A stretch of 64,000 nt of DNA, taken from assembly GCF_036884655.1 (NCBI RefSeq), contig NC_088340.1, forward strand, positions 4,362,501 to 4,426,500, read 5' to 3'. Below the pieces are notes generated by a model that had not been told where the DNA came from, searched no databases, and was given only the letters and a program-made list of their open reading frames with translations. The stretch is from Musa acuminata AAA Group. Lineage: Eukaryota; Streptophyta; Magnoliopsida; Zingiberales; Musaceae. The position numbers and the translations under genes were made by a program. Shown in pieces: positions 34,907-47,421 of the stretch (position 1 is the stretch's first letter; each line of letters starts with the position of its first letter).

Positions 34907-37537
34907 TCAGAACTGGCCAGGACCACGAGCTTGCAGCCTTTTCCTCTCAAATTCAAGCTGTGTGGGTAGACAGAAACAAGAGAACTACCACCATAAGTAA
35001 CAATATATTTCATAAACTAGAACATTTCAAAAATAAGTCAAAAAGTAGTTACCACTTTCTTCACCCGATCATTGGCAGCAGGCGTTCCTCCAGTAACATT
35101 TTCCGGGAGATATGGGATGCTGACACGGACTTCATTCATAACAACAATGACAGTCTTATCCCAGCGGACAGGAAGCCTAACATATTGGAAGTTCATTTAG
35201 CATAGCGAGACCGGAAAATTAAAGACCACATGGAAATAAACCACAAAGCTCATGTCCAATATGCAACTATAGATGTATCAGATATCGATAGAAAATTGTT
35301 CCTCTTGAGATCCTAGAAGAATGCTAACAAATTATAGTATAACACAATATTTAAAATCTTGTAATTGCACACGGTGGTTTCTGAGATTCAGCAATTGAGA
35401 CATAATAACAAGCAACTATATACTAATCAGTCCAGGGCTATGACACTGACATCAGCCATCAATTACCTAAGAAACATCATGCAGCTCATAGTAGTTACAT
35501 TCTTAACATGAAGTATGAAGATATTACGATGACCACCACACAATTGTTCCAACAGCAGTAAGAACAAGTAGTGTACACATTGTTCAATGGCTAAGGAAAC
35601 ATGAACAAAATTTTGTATGGTTATAATATACTTTTATGCGACATGTTTGTGTGTACACATTTCATATATAAGAAAACACACTGACGAAGAAATCAGAGAA
35701 GATGACATATATGAAGAGAGAGAATGTATGCTTTTACAGGATACATGAAATGACACAAAAACTACTGTCACCCTTGTAACCCCTATCTAGATATTTCAAA
35801 TCTTCTACCAGGTTCAAGTTTCAGGGAGATACAACATAACTGAAGAATAAATGACATGACCAAATTCTCTAGCAACAAAAATTTTCCAAAACATGATCTT
35901 ATCAGATCATTCATTTAGGATTGCATCATTTGTAAAACAATATAGCAAAATCCAACAAACAATAGTATGTTCAAGGTCACTAAGGGAAACACTGGAAATA
36001 TAAAATCTGAAAAGCCAAAAGCAGAGTTGAATGAGTCAGAAATAATGAAGAAGTTTTTTGGTTTATGCTCAACAGCCTAATTACTTCATGAAATTTGGCT
36101 ATGTTTAGACTACGTGCCTGAATTTTCTAGAAAACCTTGGCTAGATTCGTAGGTCAAGTCTGATCAAAACAAGTTCCTAAATCACTGTCTATTTAGTCAA
36201 ATGGGGAAACAAAGCAGATGATTTCAGTATCAAATGTGAAACTGGAGTGTGTCACAACAAGGACTTATAAGGAAAGAAAATGTCTTAAAGACAATACATC
36301 TCAAAGTAACTTCAGCACAAAAACAAATTGGGTTAAATGATATTGCTTGACATGGTCCACACTTGGACAAACAGTGAATTGATTAATATACCAATCACAA
36401 GTTGAATCAAAAGAACTTTCAATCATAGAAGAAAACAAAGATGGGATCACAATTCAAATGTAACAGCACAAAGATTATTTTTCTCTGATCAGGTTCTACT
36501 CTTTGATTCATTCCTTTACCATCAGAATCTGTTTACAAAATTGCCCTGAATAAAGTCACAATACTTTCTGTAAATTTGCATACAATCCTTAACAAATTGA
36601 ACAACTGGTACATGTCCCACATCTGGATAGAACACAATGAAGAATCAATAGTTTTAACTGAGATAAACCCGCTTCAAAACTTTTAGATGGAGCTATGGTT
36701 GGAAGAAGAGGAGCTGAATGCATCATTCACTATTCTAAGTGCATAAAGTCAATTAAAAGAGAGAATTTAAGTAGGACAATTGTTCTCACGTCTTAGACAA
36801 TGCATCAAAAAGACTTTGAGCCTCGCTAGTGACCCCAACACCAATCCGCTCAGCTTCAATCTCTGCTTGTCTGTACATTCACAAACCATTTTACTATAGA
36901 AGACATCAGAGACAATCCATCGAATTGGAAACAAAAGGAAAGTTCAAGTTTTTCTGCTAAGTTCATTTCTTAGTCTGATTTATCGAAAGGAAACTTGCAC
37001 AAGAATTTCGTCTTTCAAATTTTAATGCAACTATCACATGAATCGACTATCTCTATAATTAATTTCCTCACAAAAGTTCATCTATTTCTGAAAATTCGCA
37101 GAAGCAAAACCTAAAACTTGGATAATAAACAAAATGAACCAACACCTCAAAGAAGCCTCTTCTCTGGCCTGGAGACCGGCAAGATCGATGTAGCACTTGT
37201 TGAGGTCAAGGGGGTCCTCCGCTTTCTTCAGATACGTGAAGTCCTGGATGTAGTTGGCCTTCAGAAGTCGAATGTTCCTTCGAGCCCCCGCATTCGAACT
37301 GCCTTCTTGTGAGCATCGTCGAATCGGTCAAAGACAACGAATCAAGATGACAGGGAAAGCAACAAACAAAAAGAAGAAGAAAAAGATTCGATCGAAGAGT
37401 GCGAGAAGGATATGGATGACGAGGATGTTGGAGGGGCGGTCGTAGGCAACGATTTGGCCTTCGATCTCGTCCCCGAGAGTTGTTCTCAGGGATAGGACGC
37501 AGCCCACCGCAAGCTCCTCGCCGCCGCCTCCCTCCAT
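34907..37537 (-). CDS. LSM12: LSM12 homolog (LSm-like RNA-binding protein)
   Basis: Five exons (37414-37537, 37146-37308, 36790-36870, 35053-35176, 34907-34957) give 180 aa, the normal size. The LSm-like N-terminus is VGCVLSLRTTLGDEIEGQIV and SNILVIQEGSSNAGARRNIR; the anticodon-binding-domain part covers LLKANYIQDFTYLKKAEDP to LPVRWDKTVIVVMNEVRVSI. The C-terminus LEFERKRLQARGPGQF is a strongly conserved ending. LSM12 proteins partner with ataxin-2-type factors in RNA regulation in animals; the plant role is less clear. Intron 1 has no GT-AG pair that keeps the frame. Read as an AT-AC intron at 37309-37413 it restores the family sequence exactly (NILVI-Q-EGS). Introns 2 to 4 are GT-AG. The gene is divergent from the SUO-like gene. 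Confidence 0.9.
37309..37413 (-). other. Putative U12-type AT-AC intron in LSM12
   Basis: On the minus strand the intron starts with ATATCCTT, the exact minor-spliceosome 5' splice-site consensus, and ends in GCTCAC. GTCTTTGAC upstream of the acceptor matches the U12 branch-site consensus TTCCTTRAC at seven of nine positions, with the branch A about 19 nt before the end. The intron is 105 nt and phase 1; its removal makes codon CAA (Gln) and restores the conserved frame. Confidence 0.8.
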
Positions 37538-38314
37538 GTGCCTCCTTCCTTCTCCACAGGTTCCCCAAAGCAGAGCTCCGTTGATGAAACCATAAAGCCC
37601 ATTAATACGTATGATTTCTATTTACATACGTACATATACATAGTACGTACATAAACACTACATGTATACTCTTCCTGTTACATCGATATAAACCAATCCC
37701 AATCCCGTGTTTTGTCCGAGACAAAAAATGATCAGAACGCTTCTTCCATTGGGGAAGTTATGTGGGCTCCGTTTGCGTTAGACAGACCAATATTGCCTCT
37801 TGGATGGGTTGGGTGTTAGACTGGAACATAGGTGCTGCGACCGGTTCACTCTCTCCCTTTCCCGTTTCACCGACCCGAACCAACCCAAACCAAGAACGGC
37901 TCTCCCTTTCACCCCTCTTGCATTCGTCTCGCAAATATAATCCATTTCTCTGCCTCCCCATACGGCCGCCAAGAAGAGAAGAAAAAGCCAACCAAAATCC
38001 ATCTTCCGGTTACGACCCTTGCGATTCCAATCCCCTTTCGCTGTTCGATTGCTGCCTTCGCCCTCCATCGCCATCGTCATCATCCTTCCATCTGTCCTTC
38101 CATCGTCTCCCATCGCCAGTCTGTGGGCGGTGGGCGGAATTAGGGTTTCCTCCAGCTCGTCCATCGGGGTCTTCCGCCCCTGGATCTAGTGTTTGGAGGC
38201 TTTTTTTGCGCGGTTTGATTCGTTCGGTGATTCGGGAATCGGCAGCGATTGGGAATTGATGGTTCGCGCCGGAGGAGGGATCGGAGGCATCCAAATTGGG
38301 AAAGATGCAAGGCT
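37538..38314. promoter_or_regulatory. Divergent promoter region LSM12 / SUO-like gene
   Basis: 777 bp separate the two start codons, which face away from each other. The DNA is GC- and pyrimidine-rich near the SUO-like side, with long leader-like CT stretches. Open frames here are overlapping and lack domains, as expected of 5'UTR. No strong TATA box was identified. Confidence 0.6.
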
Positions 38315-41300
38315 ATGCATGGGAGGGAAGGTGAGTGGAAACGGGGGCGGCATATGCGGCCGGTTCCTCCGCCCGGTGATATAGCAGCGTCAGCATCTGC
38401 TACCCTATCTCTTCGGCCGCCGCCGGTATCATCAGAGACCCCCTCGGATTCGTTCTTAAAGGTGCCTCCTTCCTTGAGTTTTTATCTTGGAGATCAGAAC
38501 TTGGAATTGACGGTGGACAGTTCGATTGTAGTTTTTGTGTTGGTTGGATATTTTCTTGCCTTTTCATTGTATATCTGGGAAAGTTTCGTTCGTACGTCAT
38601 GTTTTTTTTTTTTCCTATCAAATTTATGGTTGTTAGGTTCCAACTAAAGATGAACACTTAATATGGATTGTGAACTCTGACAACTTTTGCACTAGGTCGC
38701 TTATGTATTTTCTCCATTCAGTGAGAAGATATGGAAAATTTAGGAACACCTACAGATGCAGAACGTTTTATTCTGTTAGAAATCTCTCAATTGGGTAAAC
38801 GAGCATAACAATAAAAGAATTATTTACTTTCACGAGGTTGAAAAAAGCTTGTGTTTCCATCTCTGTTGACGGTTTAGAAGATGTTCATGCTTCAGTTAAG
38901 CTTCCAACAGCACATTTGGACTTTATGTTCATTTTGTTGCAGTATTTAACACAAAAGTCCTATATGCTGTCAATCATATTCATTCGTTTTGGTGGGCTCA
39001 TTGTAGTCACACAGCTGCTTTGGGTAATTGAGTTTCGGCAGGATGTGTAGCAAGCCCTTTTTCTTTGAAAGTTTCCAGGGTTTGGAATGCTGGAATAATT
39101 CACATTATGCTGAGAGTTTTCTTTACATTGTTGTTGAATATAACAGATAATATATTGACTTTGAAAAATGATGGGATTGTGGTAGGAAGATATCCCAATT
39201 TGAATGCTTTTACCAATGTCGGCTAGGATAATTTGTTTATGACTAAGTATTTGAGAGATTATGAAATTGATATGAGCTTATGGTGCAACCCAAACTCATC
39301 TCAATGGGCCTTGAAGACACCTAATAAGATCTTAAACTGATGTTCGAATTAGATAGAGTCTTAGGTTTGTATTTCAGAGATAAAAGACAGTTAAGTTTGC
39401 AGATAATCAACTCTTTGAATTTGAGGATCTCGACACTTTCGAAGGTTCAATTCAATATCTGAATAGGGATGTATCAAGGCTTCTTCAGGTGAGTGAAAAT
39501 ATTATGGGACTGAGCAGGATTATTGAGGCCATTATGAGAGAACAAGAATATTCGTCCCTTTCATCAGATTGAGGTAAATCCCTGGATCTGTTATCTTCTG
39601 TGGTCAATTTTGTTGATTTTTTATCCAAACATATTGAAAATTCAAATATATATGATCCTATGTGTTAAAGATATATAACCTTATGCTCACGTCTAAGTAC
39701 TCAGATGGCTAGAGCATTCAGTTGCCTACCAACAGGCTGGATTTTTTATTCCTCAGGAGTGTTTGTGTATGCGTAGTTGGTGCCTTGTGCACCATATATT
39801 TATGCATAGAGGGAAGGAGTGAGAAAAGAGAAAAGGATTTCATAAGAGAAATACTACTTGGTTTCCAAATAATGGGACACCGTTAACTTGAAATTCGTGG
39901 TGCAGTAGTCTGTTCTGTCTCGAATGACAGGGTGCAGGATCCACTTGCTGAACATGCTAATAGAGGTTGGCACAGCAAAATATTGTGTTTGAACTTCGAA
40001 GGGTGTGGGAAGTAGGAAAGAATTCAGTCCCTGGTAACACTGCATTGGTGGAAGTCTCATGGATTGGGTCACCAATTTTTAGAATGATAGTCCTTGTATC
40101 TTTTATTTAGTGTTCTACTTAGTCCTTGTATCATTGATTTACTGTTCTTCTGCATTTTGCATGACACTGAGTTTATTTCATTTTGTTCTACTTTTCTTAT
40201 ATCATCTGGCTAATAGTTCTTTTTCGTCACAGGATGGACGCCAAATTCGAGTTGGTGATTGTGCACTTTTTCAGGCTGGAAATGCTCCACCTTTCATTGG
40301 AATAATTCGCCAGTTTTCAAAAGGCAAAGAGGATCATCTTAAGTTGTGTGTTAACTGGCTTTACCGACCTGCTGACATTAAGCTTGCAAAAGGCATATTG
40401 CATGATGCTGCACCAAACGAAGTCTTTTACTCCTTCCACAAGGACGTGATTCCTACTGCTTCATTGCTCCATCCGTGTAAAGTTGCATTTTTGCAGAAGG
40501 GTGTTGAGCTTCCATTAGGGATACCATCTTTTGTCTGTAGGAGAGTATATGATATTGCTAATAAGCGCTTGTGGTGGTTGACTGATAAGGATTATATCAA
40601 TGTGAGTTTTTCAATATATTTGTTAAAATTGCTATTTGATGGTAGTGTTAGGACAAACCATTCTTATTCTGTCATTTATATTTGTGCACGTATCAACCTT
40701 TTACAGTTGTTCTTCCTCAGGAACATCAGGAAGAAGTGGATCAGCTTTTAAACAAAACTTGGCTAGAAATGCATGCAGCAGTGCAATCAGGTGGGCGGTC
40801 ACCAAAATCTCTGAATGCTCCTGCAAGCACACAACAGTTAAAATCTGGTTCAGATAGCATCCAAAATAGTGGCACCTCCTTCTCTTCGCAGACCAAAGGA
40901 AAGAAAAGGTTGAGAAGTGATCAGGCTGTGGAGCATCTCAAGGGAGATCAAGACACAGAGACTGTCAAGCGAGACCAGGTAACAGAACCCATCAAGCGAG
41001 AGCATTCTGCTAAATCTGATGATGGTGATTCCGTTAACTCTATATCTGACAACATGAAGACAGAAATTGCCAAAATAACAGATAAGGGTGGGCTTGTAAG
41101 CATGGAAGGGGTTGAAAAATTGGTGGATCTCATGCATCTTGATAGAAGTGAGAGAAAAATAGATTTGGCTTGTCGGATAATGCTTGCAGATGTCATTGCA
41201 GCCACTGATAAAAATGATTGCCTTGGAAGGTTTGTGCAGCTCAAGGGAGTGCCTGTGTTAGATGATTGGCTCCAGGAGGTACACAAAGGAAAGACCAGTG

Positions 41301-44300
41301 ATGGTAGTAGTCCCAGGGAAAGTGACAAAATAGTTGATGATTTCCTCTTGTCCTTGCTTCATGCACTTGAGAAGTTGCCTGTAAACCTCAATGCTTTGCA
41401 GACTTGTAATATTGGTAAGTCGGTGAATAATCTTCGCAATCATAAAAACCTGGAGATCCAGAAGAAAGCTAGGAATCTTGTTGACACTTGGAAGAAACGG
41501 GTTGGTGCAGAATTGTCAAAAATTGATGATGCAAAATCTGTTGGATCTAGCCAGCCTGTTTCCTGGCCAGTCAAGCCAGGTTGTTCTGATGCTAGTCATG
41601 CAGGAAATAAGCGCACTGGATCAACTGAGGTTGTTGCTAAAATGCCCGTTGCTCGGTCATCGGCATGTAAAGCTTTGTCTAGCAAGCCTGGAGTATCAGA
41701 TTCTACTGTGAAGTCAGTTTTTCCTGCTTCTGTAGCAGTCAGTTCGAAGGATCCACATGGCAAAACAGCTTCTAGTAATGGGGGTTCAGAGTCGATCGCT
41801 GTAGCAGTTAAAGAGGAGAAGAGCAGTGGTTCCAATCAGTCTCAGAACAACCACCAATCTTGTTCTAGTGATCAAGCAAAAATAATGGCTTCTTCCTGGA
41901 AGGAAGAAGCAAGGAGTTCGACAGCTGGATTGGTGAATACTAGCAAGCTAACTGGTGGTTCATCTCACAACCGAAGGTCAAGCAATGGGATTCTAGGAAC
42001 AAATTTATCAGGAATTCAGAAGGAAACTCATCCTGGTAGGTCTGGTTCTGTCAACAAAGTTATGGCATCAGAAAAAGCATCACAATCTGGACCAACATGT
42101 GAAAAGCCACTGGATACAGTTGTTGGTGATCATGGAAATAGCAGCAGGCTGATTGTCAGGCTTCCTAACCCTGGTCGAAGTCCTGGACATAGTACCACTG
42201 GATGCTCTTCTGAGGACCCATTGGTCATGGGCAGCAGATCGTCGTCTCCTGGTATTTCAGATAAACAGGACCATAATGATCAGAGAGTGAAACGACGGAG
42301 TGATGTTGCTTGTTCTCATATTTCCTCAGAAGCTAAATCAGAGTCATGGCAGGGCAATGATGTCAAGGAAGGGCTTGTTGGATCTGAAGGTGTGAGATCA
42401 CCAACAGCTATTCTTGATGAAGAACACAGCAGAAATATTGTGGAAACTGGGAATGTTGCAGATGCTACTAGGACTGCCTGTTCATCACCTGGGAATGAAA
42501 ATGGGGTTTGCTTGACTGAACCAAGGACAAGTTCTTTTAGTTCTATTCATGCCTTGGTAGAAAGCTGTGCCAAGTACTCTGAAGCTAGCACTCCTTTAGT
42601 TGTTGGAGATGATACTGGGATGAATCTACTTGCGACTGTGGCAACTGGGGTGATTTCCAAGTCTGACTTAATTTCACCCACTAATTCACTTGGAACGTCA
42701 CCTGAAATGGGGGATCCATGTACTGGTAATGATAATTCCAGAATGAGGTTATTAAGTGATGATGATATTGTCCAGAGGAATGTCCGATGTGATGAAGCTA
42801 CTGATGCTGGCTATGAGAAACAAGAAAAGAGTGTTGGTTCTGTTTTAGCTATGGATCTGTTGCATCAAGAAGGGACCAACATCACAGGTAACATAAGAAA
42901 TGATATTCAAAAGCAGGAAAGTAAATCAACCATTGACCCAACGACACAATCTACTATCTCCTGCATTGGTCATAAAAGTCTAGATTCTCCTATGAAAGTA
43001 GAGGTAAATCTTGGGGAAGAAACAGTTGATGTATGTTTTGCTGTGCATAAAAATGGACAAGTTGTGGAGCATGATAGTGATGGAGCCTCTCCACTTGAAG
43101 GCAAGCAACTTACTGGTAGCCAGGTTTCAGACATCTGTACAGATGATAAGCCTAATTTGATGAGTCCATCGATCAATGATAACAATTCTTTTGAATGCTA
43201 TCATAAGAAAATTGGAGATGGCAGTATGTGCACTTCTGATACTAAAATAGGTGATAGATGTGATCTGGATGTCGCTACTTCTGATAGAAAATCAGAGATG
43301 CCGCTTGTTGGGGAGCCTATGTCGACTCCTGTGGCAAAAGGAGCATTAGGTGTTGCTAGCTCAACTGACCAGCAGCAACCTCCATCGTTTGATGCTGTAG
43401 ATGAAAGTGTGGATGCCATTGTCTCACTGCCTGTTGGAAGTGCTCTCTCTCCTAACGCTGCTGATGAGTCTAAGACTAGGAATTCTGATATCTCAGGAAT
43501 CAATCAGTTGGAGTTGGGGCATGAAGCAAAGGACCAAAGCAGGGTTTCCCATTTTAGCATTGATGAACCAATAGGATCAGCTGCTGCTTCTCTTGTCATT
43601 GCAGAGAGTGTTGGAGATACAAAAGAAGTTCATGAGAGTCATCCGATTGGATCAACAATTCAAGAAGGCCCACATACTCCTACAGCAAAACAAATTGAGA
43701 ATTTTGCAAAATCCTCCAGGACATCTGGGTTTGATGCAGATGGAATGGAGGTGGTTGCATCATCTGCAGAGCCCTGCTTGTTGCCTGTTCCTGCTGAGCA
43801 GGATGTTTCCAATAAGCTCGAATTTGATTTGAATGAAGGCATTCCTGAGGAAGATGGGAACCAAGGCCAGCCAGATGTGTCAGCTGCAATAGTATGTTCA
43901 TCTGCAATTCCTTCATCTAGCCTATCTCCCTTTGCAAATCCCATGTCAAATTGTTTGCCTGCCTCAATTACTGTAGCGGCACCAGCAAAAGGGCCCTTTT
44001 TTCCACCTGAAAATTTGTTGAAGACTAAGGGTGAGCCTGGATGGAAAGGATCAGCAGCCACTAGTGCATTTCGGCCAGCAGAACCACGAAAGGTGCTGGA
44101 GATGCCAGCCAATGTTTCAGATAACCCACCATCTCATGGTACGGGAAAGCAAGGCCGTCTTTTGCTAGATATTGATTTGAATATAGCCGATGAGAGAATT
44201 CTTGACGAAACAGCCTCTCAGAACTCTGTTCAGGCTACAGTCTCAACTGTGGGATTTGTTAGTACTCATGACACACCTACAAGAACTGCTGGGGGAGTTG

Positions 44301-45256
44301 ATCTTGATTTAAACAGAGTTGATGACGATATGGAAAATAGACAGTTCTTGTCAAGCACCAGCCATAGATTGGAGGTGTCTATTTTGCCCATCCGTCCTGC
44401 ATCTGAAGGATTACCTGGTGGAGAATCAAATGTTCTTCGGAACTTTGATCTGAACGACAGACCAGGCCTTGGTGAAGTTGGTGTGGAACCCATACCAAGG
44501 GGCCAACAAGCAAATAACACAAGCTATGTTCCATTTTTTGCTCCTGTTGCAGGTCATAGAACAAGTAATTCTGAGTTTGGATGTGTATCATCATATTTCC
44601 ATCCTAACTCTTATCCAGCTGTTGCTATACCATCTTTCTTGCCTGATAGAGGTGAGCAATCTAATCCAGTAGTTGCAACTCTAGGATTCCAGAGGACTAT
44701 GGGGTCAGTAACTGGCGTTGGCAACCTTGGTACTGATATTTATAGGGGCCCTGTACTTTCATCATCTCCAGCTGTGGCGTTTTCTCCTGCTACAGCATAT
44801 TCTTGTTCCAACTTGCCCTTTCCTAACAGTTTTCCACTTGCCTCAACCTCTTTCTCTGGCGGTTCGACCCCTTTTGTTGATTCTTCATCAGTAGGCGGTT
44901 CCTGCTACCCTGCTTTTCCTTCACCATTTGTTGGTCCTGTTGGTGCTGTTTCATCTCATTTTCCAAGGCCTTACCTCATAAGCTTTCCAGAAGGTAGTGC
45001 TAGTAGTGTGTCTGACAACAATCTGAAGTGGAGTAGACAAGGCTTTGATCTGAATACTGGTCCAGGAAGTGGAGATATGGAAGCAAAAGATGAGAGATTA
45101 CCTTCGGCATCAAGACAACTTTTAGTTCCATCTTCCCAGGTTTTCATGGAGGAACAGGCAAGAACATATACTCTGCCAGGCGTAGGTTCAAAGAGGAAGG
45201 AGCCTGAAGGGAGTTGGGATGCAGACAGATCTGCTAAGCAACTCTCTTGGAAGTAA
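38315..45256 (+). CDS. SUO-like protein with BAH and TFIIS N-terminal (LW) domains
   Basis: Three exons (38315-38461, 40233-40601, 40721-45256) give 1683 aa. The start MHGREGEWKRGRHM matches the conserved start of plant SUO-type proteins. The BAH domain is about 50-172 (DGRQIRVGDCALFQAG ... FVCRRVYDIANKRLWWLTDKDYIN). The TFIIS helical bundle is about 295-437 (GGLVSMEGVEKLVDLM ... KKARNLVDTWKKRVGAEL). A long serine-rich, low-complexity region follows. Five DLN motifs stand near residues 1206, 1321, 1365, 1413 and 1614 (EFDLNE, DIDLNI, DLDLNR, NFDLND, GFDLNT), resembling EAR-type repression motifs. One GW (PGWKG, about 1279) is visible; Arabidopsis SUO is known for GW motifs and a role in microRNA-guided translational repression. 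The tail GSKRKEPEGSW is basic. The first intron is 1771 bp. Confidence 0.93.
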
Positions 45257-46741
45257 GGAGACCGTTGGAGAACCCATCTTATCTGTAGATTCAGTCTGGT
45301 GAGCCACTAGTTTATTGTCTTTGTTATGGCTGTGAAAATTGGAGTGTTCATTATACATAATTATGCTTTATCATGCAGGCACAAGCTTATGTGGAATTTC
45401 TTTTCTGTATTGCTTTTTCACTAAAGTTATACACACACAAAAGCTCACATACATCCTAGTGTTTGCCTTGAGGATGACGTGGGAAACTTTCTAAGGGCAA
45501 CCAAACCTTGCTGTAACTCATGTAAATGTTGAGATATGATTCACTTCTGAAACACTTTTCATGCTTTCAGAGGATGCTTTTTTGACATGTTTTAGGCTTT
45601 CAGGTAAGTTTGCTGCTTTTCTGATGGAAAATATATATGGTGGGCCTTCAATATATGGTGATGTTATCTAGATATTGCATATTGTTTTTGTCATCTCTTT
45701 CTCTAATGCCATTCTGAGTGCATTGGATCTTTCAAAGGCATTTGTCATCATCTCTCCTTGTCGGTGGTTCCTGCAGTCTATCATCTTCATATGCTTCTTC
45801 GGAACCCTGTTTGTGTCTGTGCTGCTCCTGCATTAACTTCTGTTTTGTATTTGCTCTGTGAAGTTTTCAGTTAAACCTGTCTCGGATATAAATAATTCAG
45901 TGGCTATGGTGCCCAGTGTCGAAGTAACAAGTTTGGTTTTCCTGATTGATTGACATTGTTGGTCTTTTATTTCTTAGGGAAGATGTGAAGCAGTTTGTGA
46001 TTATGTGGTTTTCAACTCTTGTAGTGATTAATCATGTTTAACTTTTCCCCCCAAGACAGCCTGTTGATTGAGAATTTGCTGCATTTTGAGTTTAAGAACA
46101 AAGGTGGATTTTGATTTGTTCGAGTGTTTGTTATTTGCTGAAGACATGACTTTGTTGATGCCGAACTAATTTTATGTTAATCTGACATCATAGCTAAGAT
46201 TATACACTGTTTTATTTGTATCATGTATTGTAGTTAGCCTTTTTTTTTTTTGACTAGGAGACTACTGTTGTTGTATGGATATGGTGCTATTCTTTATCAT
46301 AAAATTCGAATTTGATTACCTGGTTTCAATGAGAGCATGAAACTACAGTAATCTTTTTATTTTCCCATCCTTTGATGAATGCCCAACAATATACGACACG
46401 AGCAGTTTCCAAGTTGGTACAGTTGTCTTTAAGCTGAACTTCTTTTGCTATTCATTCTGACAAACATATGTTATGGAAGGCATAAAATGCCATGATCTTG
46501 TGGCTTTGGGATAAAAATTTACATTTGGTACATGATTATGTAAGCAGCCAGGATTTTGAGATAACATAATACTCCCATTTAGGATGATGCTATGAAATCA
46601 TCATTTGAAACATTGGCAGAGCTTTACAGGATGCTGACAGTAGTGATGACCAATAAGAGTGGTAGAAACACACATTGTTAGTTCTGTAAAAGTTGCCATT
46701 ATTTTGATTCTGCTGTCTCATTCTTTAATGATGTGCCAAAA

Positions 46742-46790
<49 letters not shown>

Positions 46791-47421
46791 TGGCTGTCAT
46801 AACTTTGTTATGATGTGCCAGAATACAATTGTATTTTAAAAACCGACTGTAATTGCATCTTTCTTGATTTAAATATATTCTCTTTAGTTGCTGTGGTGAT
46901 CTTTTCAATTCGACAGGAATAATTTGCATGAAAGATCTCTTACCATTTCTGTTCTCTGTAAGTTTCAGGTAGACTGTAATCAGTCTCTCTTTTGATCCAA
47001 TTGATTTTATTTATTTATTTATTTTTAGCTTCTCTTTTTTCCCTCATACCTCAATTTGCTTATAGTGTCACTGTATTCAAGCATCAACATTATAGCATCA
47101 TTAACGTTGAATGAAGTATCATTTCATAACAAATGTTTCAGAACTAATTTTTCATCAGAGTTATTACATCTCTAATGTGTTGTGTGTGCATCAGTTATTC
47201 CCAAAAAGAAAAGAAAAAGAAAAGCACCCTGGAGTAGTATATACATGACAAATAATTAAACAAACACAAAGACCTTGGTGCCATTATTACCAATTTACCG
47301 CAACAACAACAAGTTCATCGACCTTATCCTCCACGCACCATGAAGGCCCGGTGACCATTCCAAAAGCACACTTCTTGGCATTAGATCCAGAACGCAACAT
47401 CGTACGTAGTCTGGTGCGGTA
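45257..47421. other. Intergenic region with 3' flanks of SUO-like and GNAT genes
   Basis: Convergent 3' ends. Contains (TAA)n at 46743-46790 and a short (TTTA)n near 47007. No gene was recognised. Confidence 0.5.
46743..46790. repeat. (TAA)n microsatellite
   Basis: About 15 uninterrupted ATA/TAA units. Confidence 0.97.

Noticed and set aside
37328..37413. Reading through LSM12 exon 1 without splicing, or a 2-bp deletion destroying a GT donor
   Set aside because: Read-through adds an unrelated hydrophobic tail. The deletion idea explains the broken frame but not the exact ATATCCTT donor, terminal AC and branch-like site. It stays as the main alternative to test.
37762..38259. 165-codon plus-strand frame upstream of the SUO-like start
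   Set aside because: It overlaps leader sequence, has low-complexity Ser/Pro composition and ends before the conserved MHGRE start in another frame.
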